A stretch of DNA of 64,000 nt from NCBI GenBank assembly GCA_964631605.1, contig CAZVYG010000008.1, forward strand, positions 34,474 through 98,473, written 5' to 3'. The stretch is from JARKQH01 sp964631605 (GTDB lineage: Bacteria > Verrucomicrobiota > Verrucomicrobiia > Limisphaerales > UBA8199). The notes below the pieces were generated by a model, which was given only the letters and a program-made list of their open reading frames with translations, was not told the DNA's origin and did no database searches. The translations under genes were made by a program, and so were the position numbers. Within the stretch, counting starts at the first letter, position 1, and each line of letters begins with the position of its first letter. Below, in pieces: positions 53,253 to 60,973 of the stretch.

Positions 53253-53701
53253 TGGTCGGGCGCCCGGTAGGTGACGGTGACGTTGGTGAAAAGGCCCCGC
53301 CGGTAAAAGGCCCACACAGTCTCGGACCGGATCATCTTGAGCGGGGGGTTGGTCGTGACCGTTTCCACAGTAATGGTGTTGGTGGCGTAAACCAGATTGG
53401 TGCCCGCCACCGGCACGTCGAGGATGTCCACAACCACCGGAAAGTTGCTGCTGACCAGCAGGTCCACCGGCGGCGCCGCCTGGGTATCCCACTTGGCGGC
53501 CCGCGCCGCTTCGAGCCGTTGCGCCGCCAACGCATGCCCGGCCAAATAGTAAGCGGACCATTCCGCCCGGGTCGCGGACTGGATATAGCCGGAGATGAGG
53601 CCGCCGAAGAGCACTCCGCCGATGGCCAGGGATATAACAACCTCAGTGAGCGTCATGCCCTGGACCGCCCTTTCGCGCATCCCTGTCCTTGGTCGAAGCA
53701 T
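53249..53701 (-). CDS. PilV/GspI-like minor pseudopilin (triad 2)
   Basis: 150 residues from the ATG at 53701 (others at 53680 and further up are possible). Leader ending AVQG, then MTLTEVVISLAIGGVLFGGL with Glu at +5. AQRLEAARAAKWDTQAAPPV resembles the GspI/PilV globular start. First gene of the second triad; the next gene overlaps its stop. Confidence 0.78.
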   Translation of the reverse strand: MLRPRTGMRERAVQGMTLTEVVISLAIGGVLFGGLISGYIQSATRAEWSAYYLAGHALAAQRLEAARAAKWDTQAAPPVDLLVSSNFPVVVDILDVPVAGTNLVYATNTITVETVTTNPPLKMIRSETVWAFYRRGLFTNVTVTYRAPDQ

Positions 53702-54011
53702 ACTGCCAGTTCGTAACAGACTTAGCAGCCGCCATGCCATCCGGTCCGCATGCGCCCCGAGGACCGCCGCTTCACGGCATTCTGCAGCCACTTTGCGAAG
53801 GCTATAACGGATAATGGACACCGCCCTCGAAGAATGTCTTGTTAAAGGACGCCCTTTCGGAACTCAATGGCTCGGAAGACCTTATTTTACCGGTGTCACG
53901 GCGCCTTTGGGAGCGGGTGTCAGCTAATGCGGGTCCCTCCAGCGGAGAATCTCGGTGGGGGGTCGCCGGACGCGTTAGGGCGGGCGACGGGCCGGTTCTT
54001 GAGTCCTTCTT
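53702..54011. other. intergenic region before pilin triad 2
   Basis: About 310 bases between the response-regulator gene and the second triad. No convincing coding sequence, repeat or terminator was found. It probably carries a promoter for the second triad, but I could not place one. Confidence 0.4.
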
Positions 54012-55337
54012 TCAGGCCTCGACCAGAGCCAAAGTCTCAAGCCGATGGCGCAGCGCAAAGATCAGGGCCTTGAGGGTGACCTCGAAAGTGAGGAACGGTT
54101 TGCCGATCAGATCGAGTCCGCCGCACAGGCTGGATCGGGCGCGCGCGTTGAGGCTGCTTTGGCAGGTGATGAAGACGATGGGGGTGGTGCGGTTGGGGGC
54201 GGTCTGGTGGATTTTCGCGCACAGGTCAAAGCCATCCATGACCGGCATTTGCACGTCCAGGAAAATCACATCATAGCCTTGTCGGTCGGCCAGCGCCAGC
54301 GCCGCCGTGGCATCCTCGGCAAGGTCGGGTTGCTTGAGGGTCCGCCGCAGGGCACGGGAGATGACGCGGAGGCTGATAGGATCGTCGTCCACCGCCAGAA
54401 AACGCAGCGGCGCGCTGGCGTACATCTCAGGTTTGAGTTTCGTCCGGCAAAGGTCATCCAGTAAATCCACCGCGCCGGCGGCGGTTCGCAGGACTGCGGG
54501 AGTTGCGCCGTCGGGCTGGTTGGCGAGTTGCCGCAACAGCCCCTCGAGAGCCGAGGCCACCTGCCAGATCGGGAACAGGCGCGACTGGCCGGCCCGCTCC
54601 TTGAAGGCCCCGAACTGTCCGCTCAACTCGCCAAGCAGTTTTTGCCGCGCAGCCAAGTCGGGGGCGCTCTGGATTTTCCAAAGCCAGCGGCGGAAGTTGG
54701 AGATTGGTTCCGGCGCGTGGTCAAAGAACGCTTCCATCAGCTTAGCGCCGGTGTGAGCCGGGCTTTCGGTTAAGTCGTCCGCAGGGATGGGCGGCAGAAG
54801 GCGGCTCGCGGGTGTTTCGTCAGCTCGCCGTTCCACGTGGCAGACCCCGAGAGCCGGTGCCAGCTTGGAAAACCCTTCTCCGCCGGCGCACACTCTGAGA
54901 GAAAGGCCGGCGGTGAAAGAGCGGGAGCATGCAGAATCGCCGCCCGCTTCCGAGTCGGACGTCAACCGAGTCCTGAACCACCGCACGGCTCCCATTCCAG
55001 CCAGCAGGCCAACAGCCGCAAGCAGCATTGGTGGGACGCGGGAAGGCCGCCTGACGGGGGGCGGGGCGGAGGCGCTCGAATCGGGCGGCAGGCTTTCGGG
55101 TGGCGCCGCCTCTTCGATGGAGCCAAGGCTGGTTGGGTTGGCGCTCGGAATTGCCACCCGCAGCCGGTAAAGCTCCTGGTTCTCCCGGGCGGTCTGACGG
55201 CAATGTTCGCTTTGCAGCCACCGCATTGTCGGGGAGAGGCCCTCAGAGTCGGCAAGAACGGGTTCGTCCCCCCGGACGGATGCTGTTCCGGCCAGAACCA
55301 ACAACCCCACAGCAAGTCGTGCCAAACCGGGATTCAT
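54012..55337 (-). CDS. exported/membrane-anchored protein with C-terminal response-regulator receiver domain
   Basis: 441 residues. N-terminal signal sequence (1-22, ending SVRG), a Pro/Ser-rich segment, then one transmembrane helix at about 103-117 (PPMLLAAVGLLAGMG). A helical bundle (about 200-300) lacks an obvious phospho-accepting His. The receiver domain at 311-432 is complete: Asp317-Asp318-Asp319, acceptor Asp361 (IFLDVQMPVMDG), Thr391, Lys413. A signal peptide plus one helix puts the receiver in the cytoplasm and 80 residues outside. It starts 18 bases after the triad 1 PilX-like gene and may control pilus activity in response to a kinase. Confidence 0.8.
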   Translation of the reverse strand: MNPGLARLAVGLLVLAGTASVRGDEPVLADSEGLSPTMRWLQSEHCRQTARENQELYRLRVAIPSANPTSLGSIEEAAPPESLPPDSSASAPPPVRRPSRVPPMLLAAVGLLAGMGAVRWFRTRLTSDSEAGGDSACSRSFTAGLSLRVCAGGEGFSKLAPALGVCHVERRADETPASRLLPPIPADDLTESPAHTGAKLMEAFFDHAPEPISNFRRWLWKIQSAPDLAARQKLLGELSGQFGAFKERAGQSRLFPIWQVASALEGLLRQLANQPDGATPAVLRTAAGAVDLLDDLCRTKLKPEMYASAPLRFLAVDDDPISLRVISRALRRTLKQPDLAEDATAALALADRQGYDVIFLDVQMPVMDGFDLCAKIHQTAPNRTTPIVFITCQSSLNARARSSLCGGLDLIGKPFLTFEVTLKALIFALRHRLETLALVEA

Positions 55338-55355
55338 CGGCAGGGTGTGGTCTGG

Positions 55356-57092
55356 CTAGTGGCCGGCGGCGACCGACGTCTGCTTGGGCGCAAGCGTGGC
55401 CCAGCGGCTGCAGATCACCTTCTGCATGCCGGGCGTGAGCGGGGGCAGCTTGGCCGGGTCGTTGAAGTTGAGGTCAAACGCCCAGTTGCGGCTTGGGGGA
55501 GAATAGACATTGGCTTTACCCCAGACATTGGTGGCATAGCGGCTGGGAAACATTTTCACCAGGGAGCCGTTGTAGGTGAAAGTGTTGGCCGCTCCCCAAG
55601 TCTCCAGGAATCGCGGAAAGTTTTCCATGCCGCCGCTGTAGTTGCCCGCGGTGGTCTCCACCGCGCCGGCCAGCAGGGCGGCGTTGACGGTGGTCGGCGC
55701 CGCCTTCCGCAACGAGACGGTGTTGGTGCTGTTGGCGTCCGACCAGTTGACCGAAAGGATGGTGATGGCGTCCGCGGCCAGCGAAGCCGGCACCGTTGCG
55801 GTGGTGTTGCTGGTGCCCAGATGGGCGGTGTTGGTCTGGTTATAGTGGCCCAGAACGTACAACGGCAAGGCCGTGGCGACGGTCAGCCCGCGGGGGGGCA
55901 AATACCGGCCGTTGACGACGCGAACGGCCCCGAGGGTCCCGAGCGTCGGGGTGCGTTCATCCACCACGTAAACCGAGCTTAGGTCTTTGGACCCCAGGGC
56001 CGGACGCAGGCTCGAATTGGTCGCGCTCCACAACCTCAGCGCGCCGACGTCGAGGTCAATCGGCCGGACGGTTTTTTCTTCCCGGGCATCCACAAAGCTG
56101 TTGGTGGTGGTGATGAAGACCGCCAGCTCGCCCTGGGGAATGGGCGTGGCGAAACCGTTGAAGCTGCCACTGGTGCCGCGGACCTCGGTGTCCCTCACCA
56201 GCAGGATCAGGTCCGCCTGATTGTAGTAGCGCTGCCGGCCCAACGGAGAGTTACGGTCTTCGGAGGGCGGGGGTGGTTCGATGATCTGGCGGACGGCCGT
56301 CGGGGTATTGGCAGTGCCGATGGGCAGCGTGAGCGCCGGCTCGTGGGGGGTCTTGGGGACCTGGTAAGTCACTCCGCCAGCGGGCGCGCTCCGGGTGTCC
56401 AACGGGTGCCGCCGAAACAGAATGTCGCCCACCGCCGTGACGGAGGATTGGAAGGTGAGCACATTGTCAGGCTCCACATAAAGTTTGCCGTTGGAATGGA
56501 CGCGGCCGGTGATTTGGAAGGGCTGGCCGCAACTGATCTCCATGTCATCCGAGCTGTACATGATAAACTGGAAGACCGGGATGCGGACCAACTGGATTTC
56601 CTGGAGAACGGCCCCGACCACATTCTGGAGGCTCGCCTTTTCGCGGGCGTTGGAAACGATCGTGTAAGTGGAAGCATAGCCTTTCAGACCGGCGTAGGTC
56701 GAGTTGAGCACGATGTGGCTGGTCCCACCGGCGGGGTAAACAAAGGTGGCCCCGGGATGACCGCACGCGTCGTCGAATTCCCACCCGCTCCAATAAGCCG
56801 AGTCGGCCGCGGCAGGCGCCCCCTGCCGGTAACGCTCCAGATTGTCAGTCACCAGCCGCTCGCCGCCCCACAGGAAATCCTGCGCGAGCTGGCTGACGAC
56901 CTTCTCCGTGGCGGCCTCGGCCGCAGCCACCGAGCGGACGTATTGATTTGAACGGTGGGTCAACCGGGCGGTGCTGGCCGTCCAGGCCATGGTGCCCGCC
57001 AGCGTCGCCAAGGCAATGCCGGTGATGACCAGCGTCAAGAGCAACGCCCCGGCCCGCTGGCCGGATGTTTCAGGAATGTTGGAGGTTTTCAT
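55356..57092 (-). CDS. PilX-like pilus assembly protein (triad 1)
   Basis: 578 residues. Hydrophobic N-terminal helix RAGALLLTLVITGIALATLA after a short basic leader, then VRSVAAAEAATEKVVSQLAQ. The exported domain parallels the protein at 50890-52632: IPVFQFIMYSSDDMEISCGQ, then LPIGTANTPTAVRQIIE, TVNAALLAGAVETTAGNYSG, and NFPRFLETW. Third gene of triad 1, five bases after the PilW-like gene stop. Extracellular tip or assembly role inferred. Confidence 0.75.
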   Translation of the reverse strand: MKTSNIPETSGQRAGALLLTLVITGIALATLAGTMAWTASTARLTHRSNQYVRSVAAAEAATEKVVSQLAQDFLWGGERLVTDNLERYRQGAPAAADSAYWSGWEFDDACGHPGATFVYPAGGTSHIVLNSTYAGLKGYASTYTIVSNAREKASLQNVVGAVLQEIQLVRIPVFQFIMYSSDDMEISCGQPFQITGRVHSNGKLYVEPDNVLTFQSSVTAVGDILFRRHPLDTRSAPAGGVTYQVPKTPHEPALTLPIGTANTPTAVRQIIEPPPPSEDRNSPLGRQRYYNQADLILLVRDTEVRGTSGSFNGFATPIPQGELAVFITTTNSFVDAREEKTVRPIDLDVGALRLWSATNSSLRPALGSKDLSSVYVVDERTPTLGTLGAVRVVNGRYLPPRGLTVATALPLYVLGHYNQTNTAHLGTSNTTATVPASLAADAITILSVNWSDANSTNTVSLRKAAPTTVNAALLAGAVETTAGNYSGGMENFPRFLETWGAANTFTYNGSLVKMFPSRYATNVWGKANVYSPPSRNWAFDLNFNDPAKLPPLTPGMQKVICSRWATLAPKQTSVAAGH

Positions 57093-57097
57093 AGCGG

Positions 57098-57682
57098 TTA
57101 CTCGGTGCGTCGCGCAACGGAAGTTTCGAGTTTGTAATAGTCAGGCAGGGGCAGTTGAGACTGGGGGTGAAAAAACTCCAGACAGGCGTGGATGAGACGC
57201 TGGCTCTGATTATTGGTCAACACACTGCCCTGAAAATCCTGGGCGCGGAAAACCGTGGTGTTGGCAACCGACCGGGCCAGGATCGTCGTGCCTTCGGCGC
57301 TGCTGGTGCGCCGGAAAGTCTGATCGGCTGGGTGGACATAATAGAGCACGAAATTCGCGCTGTTCGTGGTCGGGTGGACCAGCAACCCGTTACCAGTCTG
57401 CGGTTCGCCGTCCAGATGGCCTACAAAAGCGCCGTTGGTTATGTTACCTATCCAGAGCGCCTTCGCGTTGCGGATCTCGTCGCTCATCTGGCCCAAAACC
57501 CTGCGCGACTGGTCGGTGGCTCCAAGTTTGGTCTGGGCGATATGAAAGCTCCTGAGGCCGAACAAGTTGGCGCAAACAAGGCCGCCGACGAGAAAGGAGA
57601 AGATCACCGTGACCATCAGGATTTCCGTCAAGGTGAAGGCGGCGGCAGATTTGAAGGTTGTCTGAGCAGAGCGGGTTTTCAT
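57098..57682 (-). CDS. PilW/GspJ-like minor pseudopilin (triad 1)
   Basis: 194 residues from the ATG at 57682, overlapping the PilV-like stop (ATGA). The N-terminus reads KSAAAFTLTEILMVTVIFSF: a prepilin-like helix with Glu at +5, but Ala where Gly is expected before the cleavage site (AFTLTE). That substitution may slow or change cleavage. The rest resembles the paralogue in triad 2. Confidence 0.8.
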   Translation of the reverse strand: MKTRSAQTTFKSAAAFTLTEILMVTVIFSFLVGGLVCANLFGLRSFHIAQTKLGATDQSRRVLGQMSDEIRNAKALWIGNITNGAFVGHLDGEPQTGNGLLVHPTTNSANFVLYYVHPADQTFRRTSSAEGTTILARSVANTTVFRAQDFQGSVLTNNQSQRLIHACLEFFHPQSQLPLPDYYKLETSVARRTE

Positions 57683-58140
57683 TGGCTGGGAGCACGGCAG
57701 GTTTCGAGGGTGTTGGTCAGGAGCTGCGAATCCCTGAAACGCCAGATGCAATCCACACGAATCCGCTTGAGCGGCGGGTTTGCCGAAATCAGCGTTATCT
57801 CCACCCGGTTGGTGCCGAAAGTGGCCTCGTTGCGAGACCCGGACAGGTCCAGCAGAACCGTTTGGTCGGGGAAATTGCTAGAGACAAGCTGGTCCACCTG
57901 AGGGTGACTCGACGTGTCCCACTTGGCCGCCCGCGTTTCTTCCAGCCGCTCCATGGCCCGGGCATTGGCGGCGAGAGAAAGCGCCGACCTTTCCGCAGAA
58001 GTAATGCAAAAGAGATAGCCGCCAATCATACCCCCGAGCAATACCGACGACACTGCCACGGCTACAACCACTTCTACAAGTGTCATACCGCTTTGGCAGC
58101 CCTCTGAACGCTGTCTTGGCCCGCACTGCAGTTTTTTCAT
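57679..58140 (-). CDS. PilV/GspI-like minor pseudopilin (triad 1)
   Basis: 153 residues from the ATG at 58140. Leader ending GCQSG, then MTLVEVVVAVAVSSVLLGGM. AMERLEETRAAKWDTSSHPQ parallels the triad 2 protein (AQRLEAARAAKWDTQ), so the triads arose by duplication. First gene of the pilin operon, transcribed away from the capsid operon. Confidence 0.82.
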   Translation of the reverse strand: MKKLQCGPRQRSEGCQSGMTLVEVVVAVAVSSVLLGGMIGGYLFCITSAERSALSLAANARAMERLEETRAAKWDTSSHPQVDQLVSSNFPDQTVLLDLSGSRNEATFGTNRVEITLISANPPLKRIRVDCIWRFRDSQLLTNTLETCRAPSQ

Positions 58141-58555
58141 AATCCCATCATCTTCCATCCCAACCGTCCGGCCAGGACATGCCTGGCTCGCCATTCGCCT
58201 TTTATGCAAAGCAAGTTACAGCCCAGAATCAGGTCGCCCTATTGGAGACAAAGCTCAAATCAATCCCGGGAGAAATCAGTAAGCGTTCCCCGGGGAATCC
58301 CCGGGGGTTGGGTCGCGGTCAACTCTTCCGCGAATGTTTCAGCTTATCTCAAAAGGAGTTACGGGCCTACACCTTGCCGTTTATATCAAGAATCCGGCTT
58401 CGGATTTGTCCTTCGGTGCGGACGGTTGTCCGATGCAGGACATGCTGAAGCCGGGTTTTTCGGCAAGAGTCGCCTTCCGGCGAGTGAGTGGGGCGGGAGG
58501 GGGGTCGCCGCGCCACTTCGAGCCTCTCACTCGTGGAAAAAGCAAACTTTTTTCA
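58141..58555. other. divergent intergenic region between pilin and capsid operons
   Basis: About 415 bases without a supported gene. It must contain promoters for both directions. The only structured element seen is the GC palindrome at 58286-58307. Confidence 0.5.
58286..58307. promoter_or_regulatory. GC-rich palindrome repeated
   Basis: TTCCCCGGGGAA (58286-58297) is a perfect 12-base palindrome, directly followed by a second near copy TCCCCGGGGG. Possible protein-binding site or attenuator in the divergent promoter region; no partner protein can be named. Confidence 0.4.
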
Positions 58556-58599
58556 AGTTGGACAGGAGTTGTCCGAGCTCGGACGGGGTTTGTCCAACT
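58556..58599 (+). promoter_or_regulatory. double palindromic operator-like element in front of capsid operon
   Basis: Two 19-base inverted repeats lie back to back, TTGGACA-N5-TGTCCGA and TCGGACG-N5-TGTCCAA, joined by two bases (GC). Together they form a larger palindrome with nine-base outer arms and a perfect 14-base centre (GTCCGAGCTCGGAC). The element ends 23 bases before the start codon of the protease gene. This is the layout of a dual repressor site; alternatively the leader RNA folds into a long hairpin here. Confidence 0.6.
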
Positions 58600-58622
58600 A
58601 TGGAGGGTGGAACTGGTGAAAT

Positions 58623-59327
58623 ATGAAAACTGCAGAACTCTCCTCCATCTTTGGCGAACGCGTGGTCACGTTGTGCGACGGCCGGGCCGGGCTGCGCGGC
58701 GGGCTGCGCGTCGAAACTTCGATTCCTCCCCTGGCGGAAAGCCCGGTGGGAACGGGGCCCGAGCCGGCGGTCATGGATTTCGTAGCCAGCGACGAGACGC
58801 TGGATCGTTACGACGAGATTGTGTCGGCGGAGGGCTGGCGCCTGGAGAGTTACCGGCGCAACCCGGTGTTTCAAAACGCGCATCAGTATGGGGACATTCT
58901 GTTCACCCTGGGCAAGGCGCTGGTGACGGAGGTGCGCGAGGCTCGGCTGTATCAGCGCGTGCAGTTCGCCGTCGAGGTCAATCCCATGGCCCGCATCGCC
59001 TACGGTCTGTATCGCGGGCATTTCCTCAATGCGGTGAGTGTCGGCTTCATTCCCCTGCGCTGGGAGACCGGCGGTCCCGACTCCGGTTTTCGCCGCAAAT
59101 ACCTCGAGCAGGAGTTGCTGGAGGTCTCCGCGGTGGGCATCCCCGCCAACCCGAACGCGCTCCAACTGGGCCTCAAGGCGGGGGCGATCGAGAAAGCGGA
59201 TTTGAGGGCCGTCCTCGAGCTGCTGCGGGAACTGGGGGCCGACGGAGCCGCCGCCGGGACGGAACCGGACGCCGGACGCTGGCTGCGGCTGGCGCGCCTG
59301 GTGCGAACGGCTCTGCGCGGCGCTTGA
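58623..59327 (+). CDS. HK97-type prohead protease
   Basis: 234 residues from the ATG at 58623. Family signature complete: VMDFVASDETLDRYDEIVSA, FQNAHQYGDI with His87, HFLNAVSVGFIP with Ser139, and QELLEVSAVGIPANPNAL with Glu164 or Glu167, matching the His-Ser-Glu arrangement of HK97 proteases. These cleave capsid scaffolding sequence inside the prohead. No mutation in the visible active site. The major capsid gene follows after 148 bases. There is no portal or terminase upstream, where phages usually have them. Confidence 0.88.
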   Translation: MKTAELSSIFGERVVTLCDGRAGLRGGLRVETSIPPLAESPVGTGPEPAVMDFVASDETLDRYDEIVSAEGWRLESYRRNPVFQNAHQYGDILFTLGKALVTEVREARLYQRVQFAVEVNPMARIAYGLYRGHFLNAVSVGFIPLRWETGGPDSGFRRKYLEQELLEVSAVGIPANPNALQLGLKAGAIEKADLRAVLELLRELGADGAAAGTEPDAGRWLRLARLVRTALRGA

Positions 59328-59475
59328 GAGGAAAGACCCTTTTTCCGGAGGCGGAATCTCGCTCTGAACTTCCTTTCAACCGGCGGGCGAGCGGGCCGGT
59401 TGCAAACAAAAGACCAAAAAAAATCCCGGCCGCACGCTCGCGCGGCCAAATCCAGAGAGAAAGGCAGAAAAACGT

Positions 59476-60840
59476 ATGAACAAGAAACAGATCGGTTGCT
59501 TCAGTCTGATCGGGCTGGGGCTGGTGGCCGCCGCGGCCGCGCTGGCCGCTGGCGGGTATCAAGCAGGCCTGGGCACGGCCTCGGGGCTGATGCTGGCCCT
59601 GGCGCCGCTCGCGCTGACCGAGGAGCAGCTCCGGGAGTTCGAGGGCATTGTCGGCGACATCAAGGCGCAGTGGACGCAGGTGAAGGGGCTGCCCGAGAGC
59701 GTGGCGGGGCTGCAAGGGGAAGCCGCGCGGCTGGCCCAGCAGTTGACCGATGTGCGCCGGCTGCTGGCCGCCCGCGGCGGCGGCGGGCCCCGGGTTCGGA
59801 CGCCGGGAATGGTCAGCGAGGAATGCGCCCGACACCTGGCGGCGCAGTTTGTGGCGCATTGCGAGCGCAGCGGCAAGCTCGAGGCGCTTTGCTCGATTCC
59901 GTCCCAGCGCGACTCGCTGCTCGAGTTTGCGCGGAACACGCTCCAGTTGACCACCCGCGCGGCACTGACCACCAACGACATCCCGCTGCCGGTCCAGTTC
60001 AGCAGCGAGTTGAGGGAATTGACCGCGGAGTATGGGGTGGTGCGGCGGCGCATGTTTCCCTATCCGATCGGGCTCGGAACCGCCCGGCCGGCCCGGATGG
60101 GCACGCGTCCCGCCTTCGGCGCCATCGCCCTGTCCGCCTCGTTCGGTGAGAAGTCGCCCACGCTGAGCTTCGGCTCGCTCGAGTCGCACAAGCTGGGCGG
60201 GGTCGTGCGCGTGCCGCGCGAGCTGGACGAGCAGAGCATCGTGCCGATGGGCCAGTTTTTGGCGCGGTACGGCGCGGTCGAGTTTGCGCGGGCGGAGGAC
60301 ACCTGGGCGTTCCTGGCCGACGGCAGCGGCACCTACGAATCGGTGCGCGGCATCGTGCAGGTCGCGCGCGAGGCCGGCAAGTTCGTCCCGCTGGCCGCCA
60401 CCAAGACCAAACCCAGCGACGCCACGCTCGAGGATTTCCGGGCGGTGCGCCGGCTGGTGAACAAGGCGGCGCTCAACGGTCGGCTTTCGGCCTACTACCT
60501 GGACACCACGTGGGAAACCCGGCTGCCGTCGTTCTGCACCGCCGCCGAACCGAACGTCTATCGGCGGCTGGCGGACGGGACGGCGCTGCTGGATGGTTAC
60601 CCGATCGTTTGGACGGATGTGCTCGAGCCCTATGGCACCAGCGCCGCGCCGGACAAACCGATTGCCGTGTTCGGCGCCCTGTCCTTCTGGTGGTTCGGCG
60701 AGCATGGCAGCCCCCGCATGGACACCTCCGAGCATGTCTGGTTCGCCAACGACCAGTTGGCAGTCCGGTTCATCGAGGAGATTGACTTCGACTACGCGGC
60801 CGTGGACGCCACCGCCGCCCTGCTGACCGCGGCGAGCTAA
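59476..60840 (+). CDS. HK97-fold phage-type major capsid protein
   Basis: 454 residues from the ATG at 59476, preceded by GAAAGG. Residues 9-47 are strongly hydrophobic (CFSLIGLGLVAAAAALAAGG and on), unusual for a capsid protein. Residues 48-100 form a helical delta-domain-like coil (LTEEQLREFEGIVGDIKAQW). The HK97 core follows: ITNDIPLPV-like TTNDIPLPVQFSSELREL, PTLSFGSLESHKLGGVVRVP, then the E-loop/P-domain region to PRMDTSEHVWFANDQLAVRF at the C-terminus. Size and order fit the family. A strong terminator follows, so the operon contains only protease and capsid. Confidence 0.87.
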   Translation: MNKKQIGCFSLIGLGLVAAAAALAAGGYQAGLGTASGLMLALAPLALTEEQLREFEGIVGDIKAQWTQVKGLPESVAGLQGEAARLAQQLTDVRRLLAARGGGGPRVRTPGMVSEECARHLAAQFVAHCERSGKLEALCSIPSQRDSLLEFARNTLQLTTRAALTTNDIPLPVQFSSELRELTAEYGVVRRRMFPYPIGLGTARPARMGTRPAFGAIALSASFGEKSPTLSFGSLESHKLGGVVRVPRELDEQSIVPMGQFLARYGAVEFARAEDTWAFLADGSGTYESVRGIVQVAREAGKFVPLAATKTKPSDATLEDFRAVRRLVNKAALNGRLSAYYLDTTWETRLPSFCTAAEPNVYRRLADGTALLDGYPIVWTDVLEPYGTSAAPDKPIAVFGALSFWWFGEHGSPRMDTSEHVWFANDQLAVRFIEEIDFDYAAVDATAALLTAAS

Positions 60841-60901
60841 ACGCCGTTGGGTTGGCACACGCTGCGGCGCGACTGCCCCCCGGGCCGTCGCGCCGCCTCA
60901 A

Positions 60902-60936
60902 GCCGCAGCCCGAGCATTTTGGGTTGCGGCGTTTTT
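60902..60936 (+). terminator. rho-independent terminator of the capsid operon
   Basis: Stem gccgcagccc (60902-60911) pairs with gggttgcggc (60921-60930) through one G-U pair, nine-base loop, followed by GTTTTTG. It lies 62 bases after the capsid stop codon. Confidence 0.8.
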
Positions 60937-60973
60937 GCGTTGTCGCGCCGGGCGGGATTCCCGACCCTTGGGC

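Noticed and set aside
54012..55337. HPt domain before the receiver
   Set aside because: Helical region of suitable length, but no histidine in a phosphotransfer-like context.
59173..60858. A 561-codon minus-strand open frame opposite the capsid gene
   Set aside because: No start context or domains; the plus strand encodes the recognisable capsid protein.
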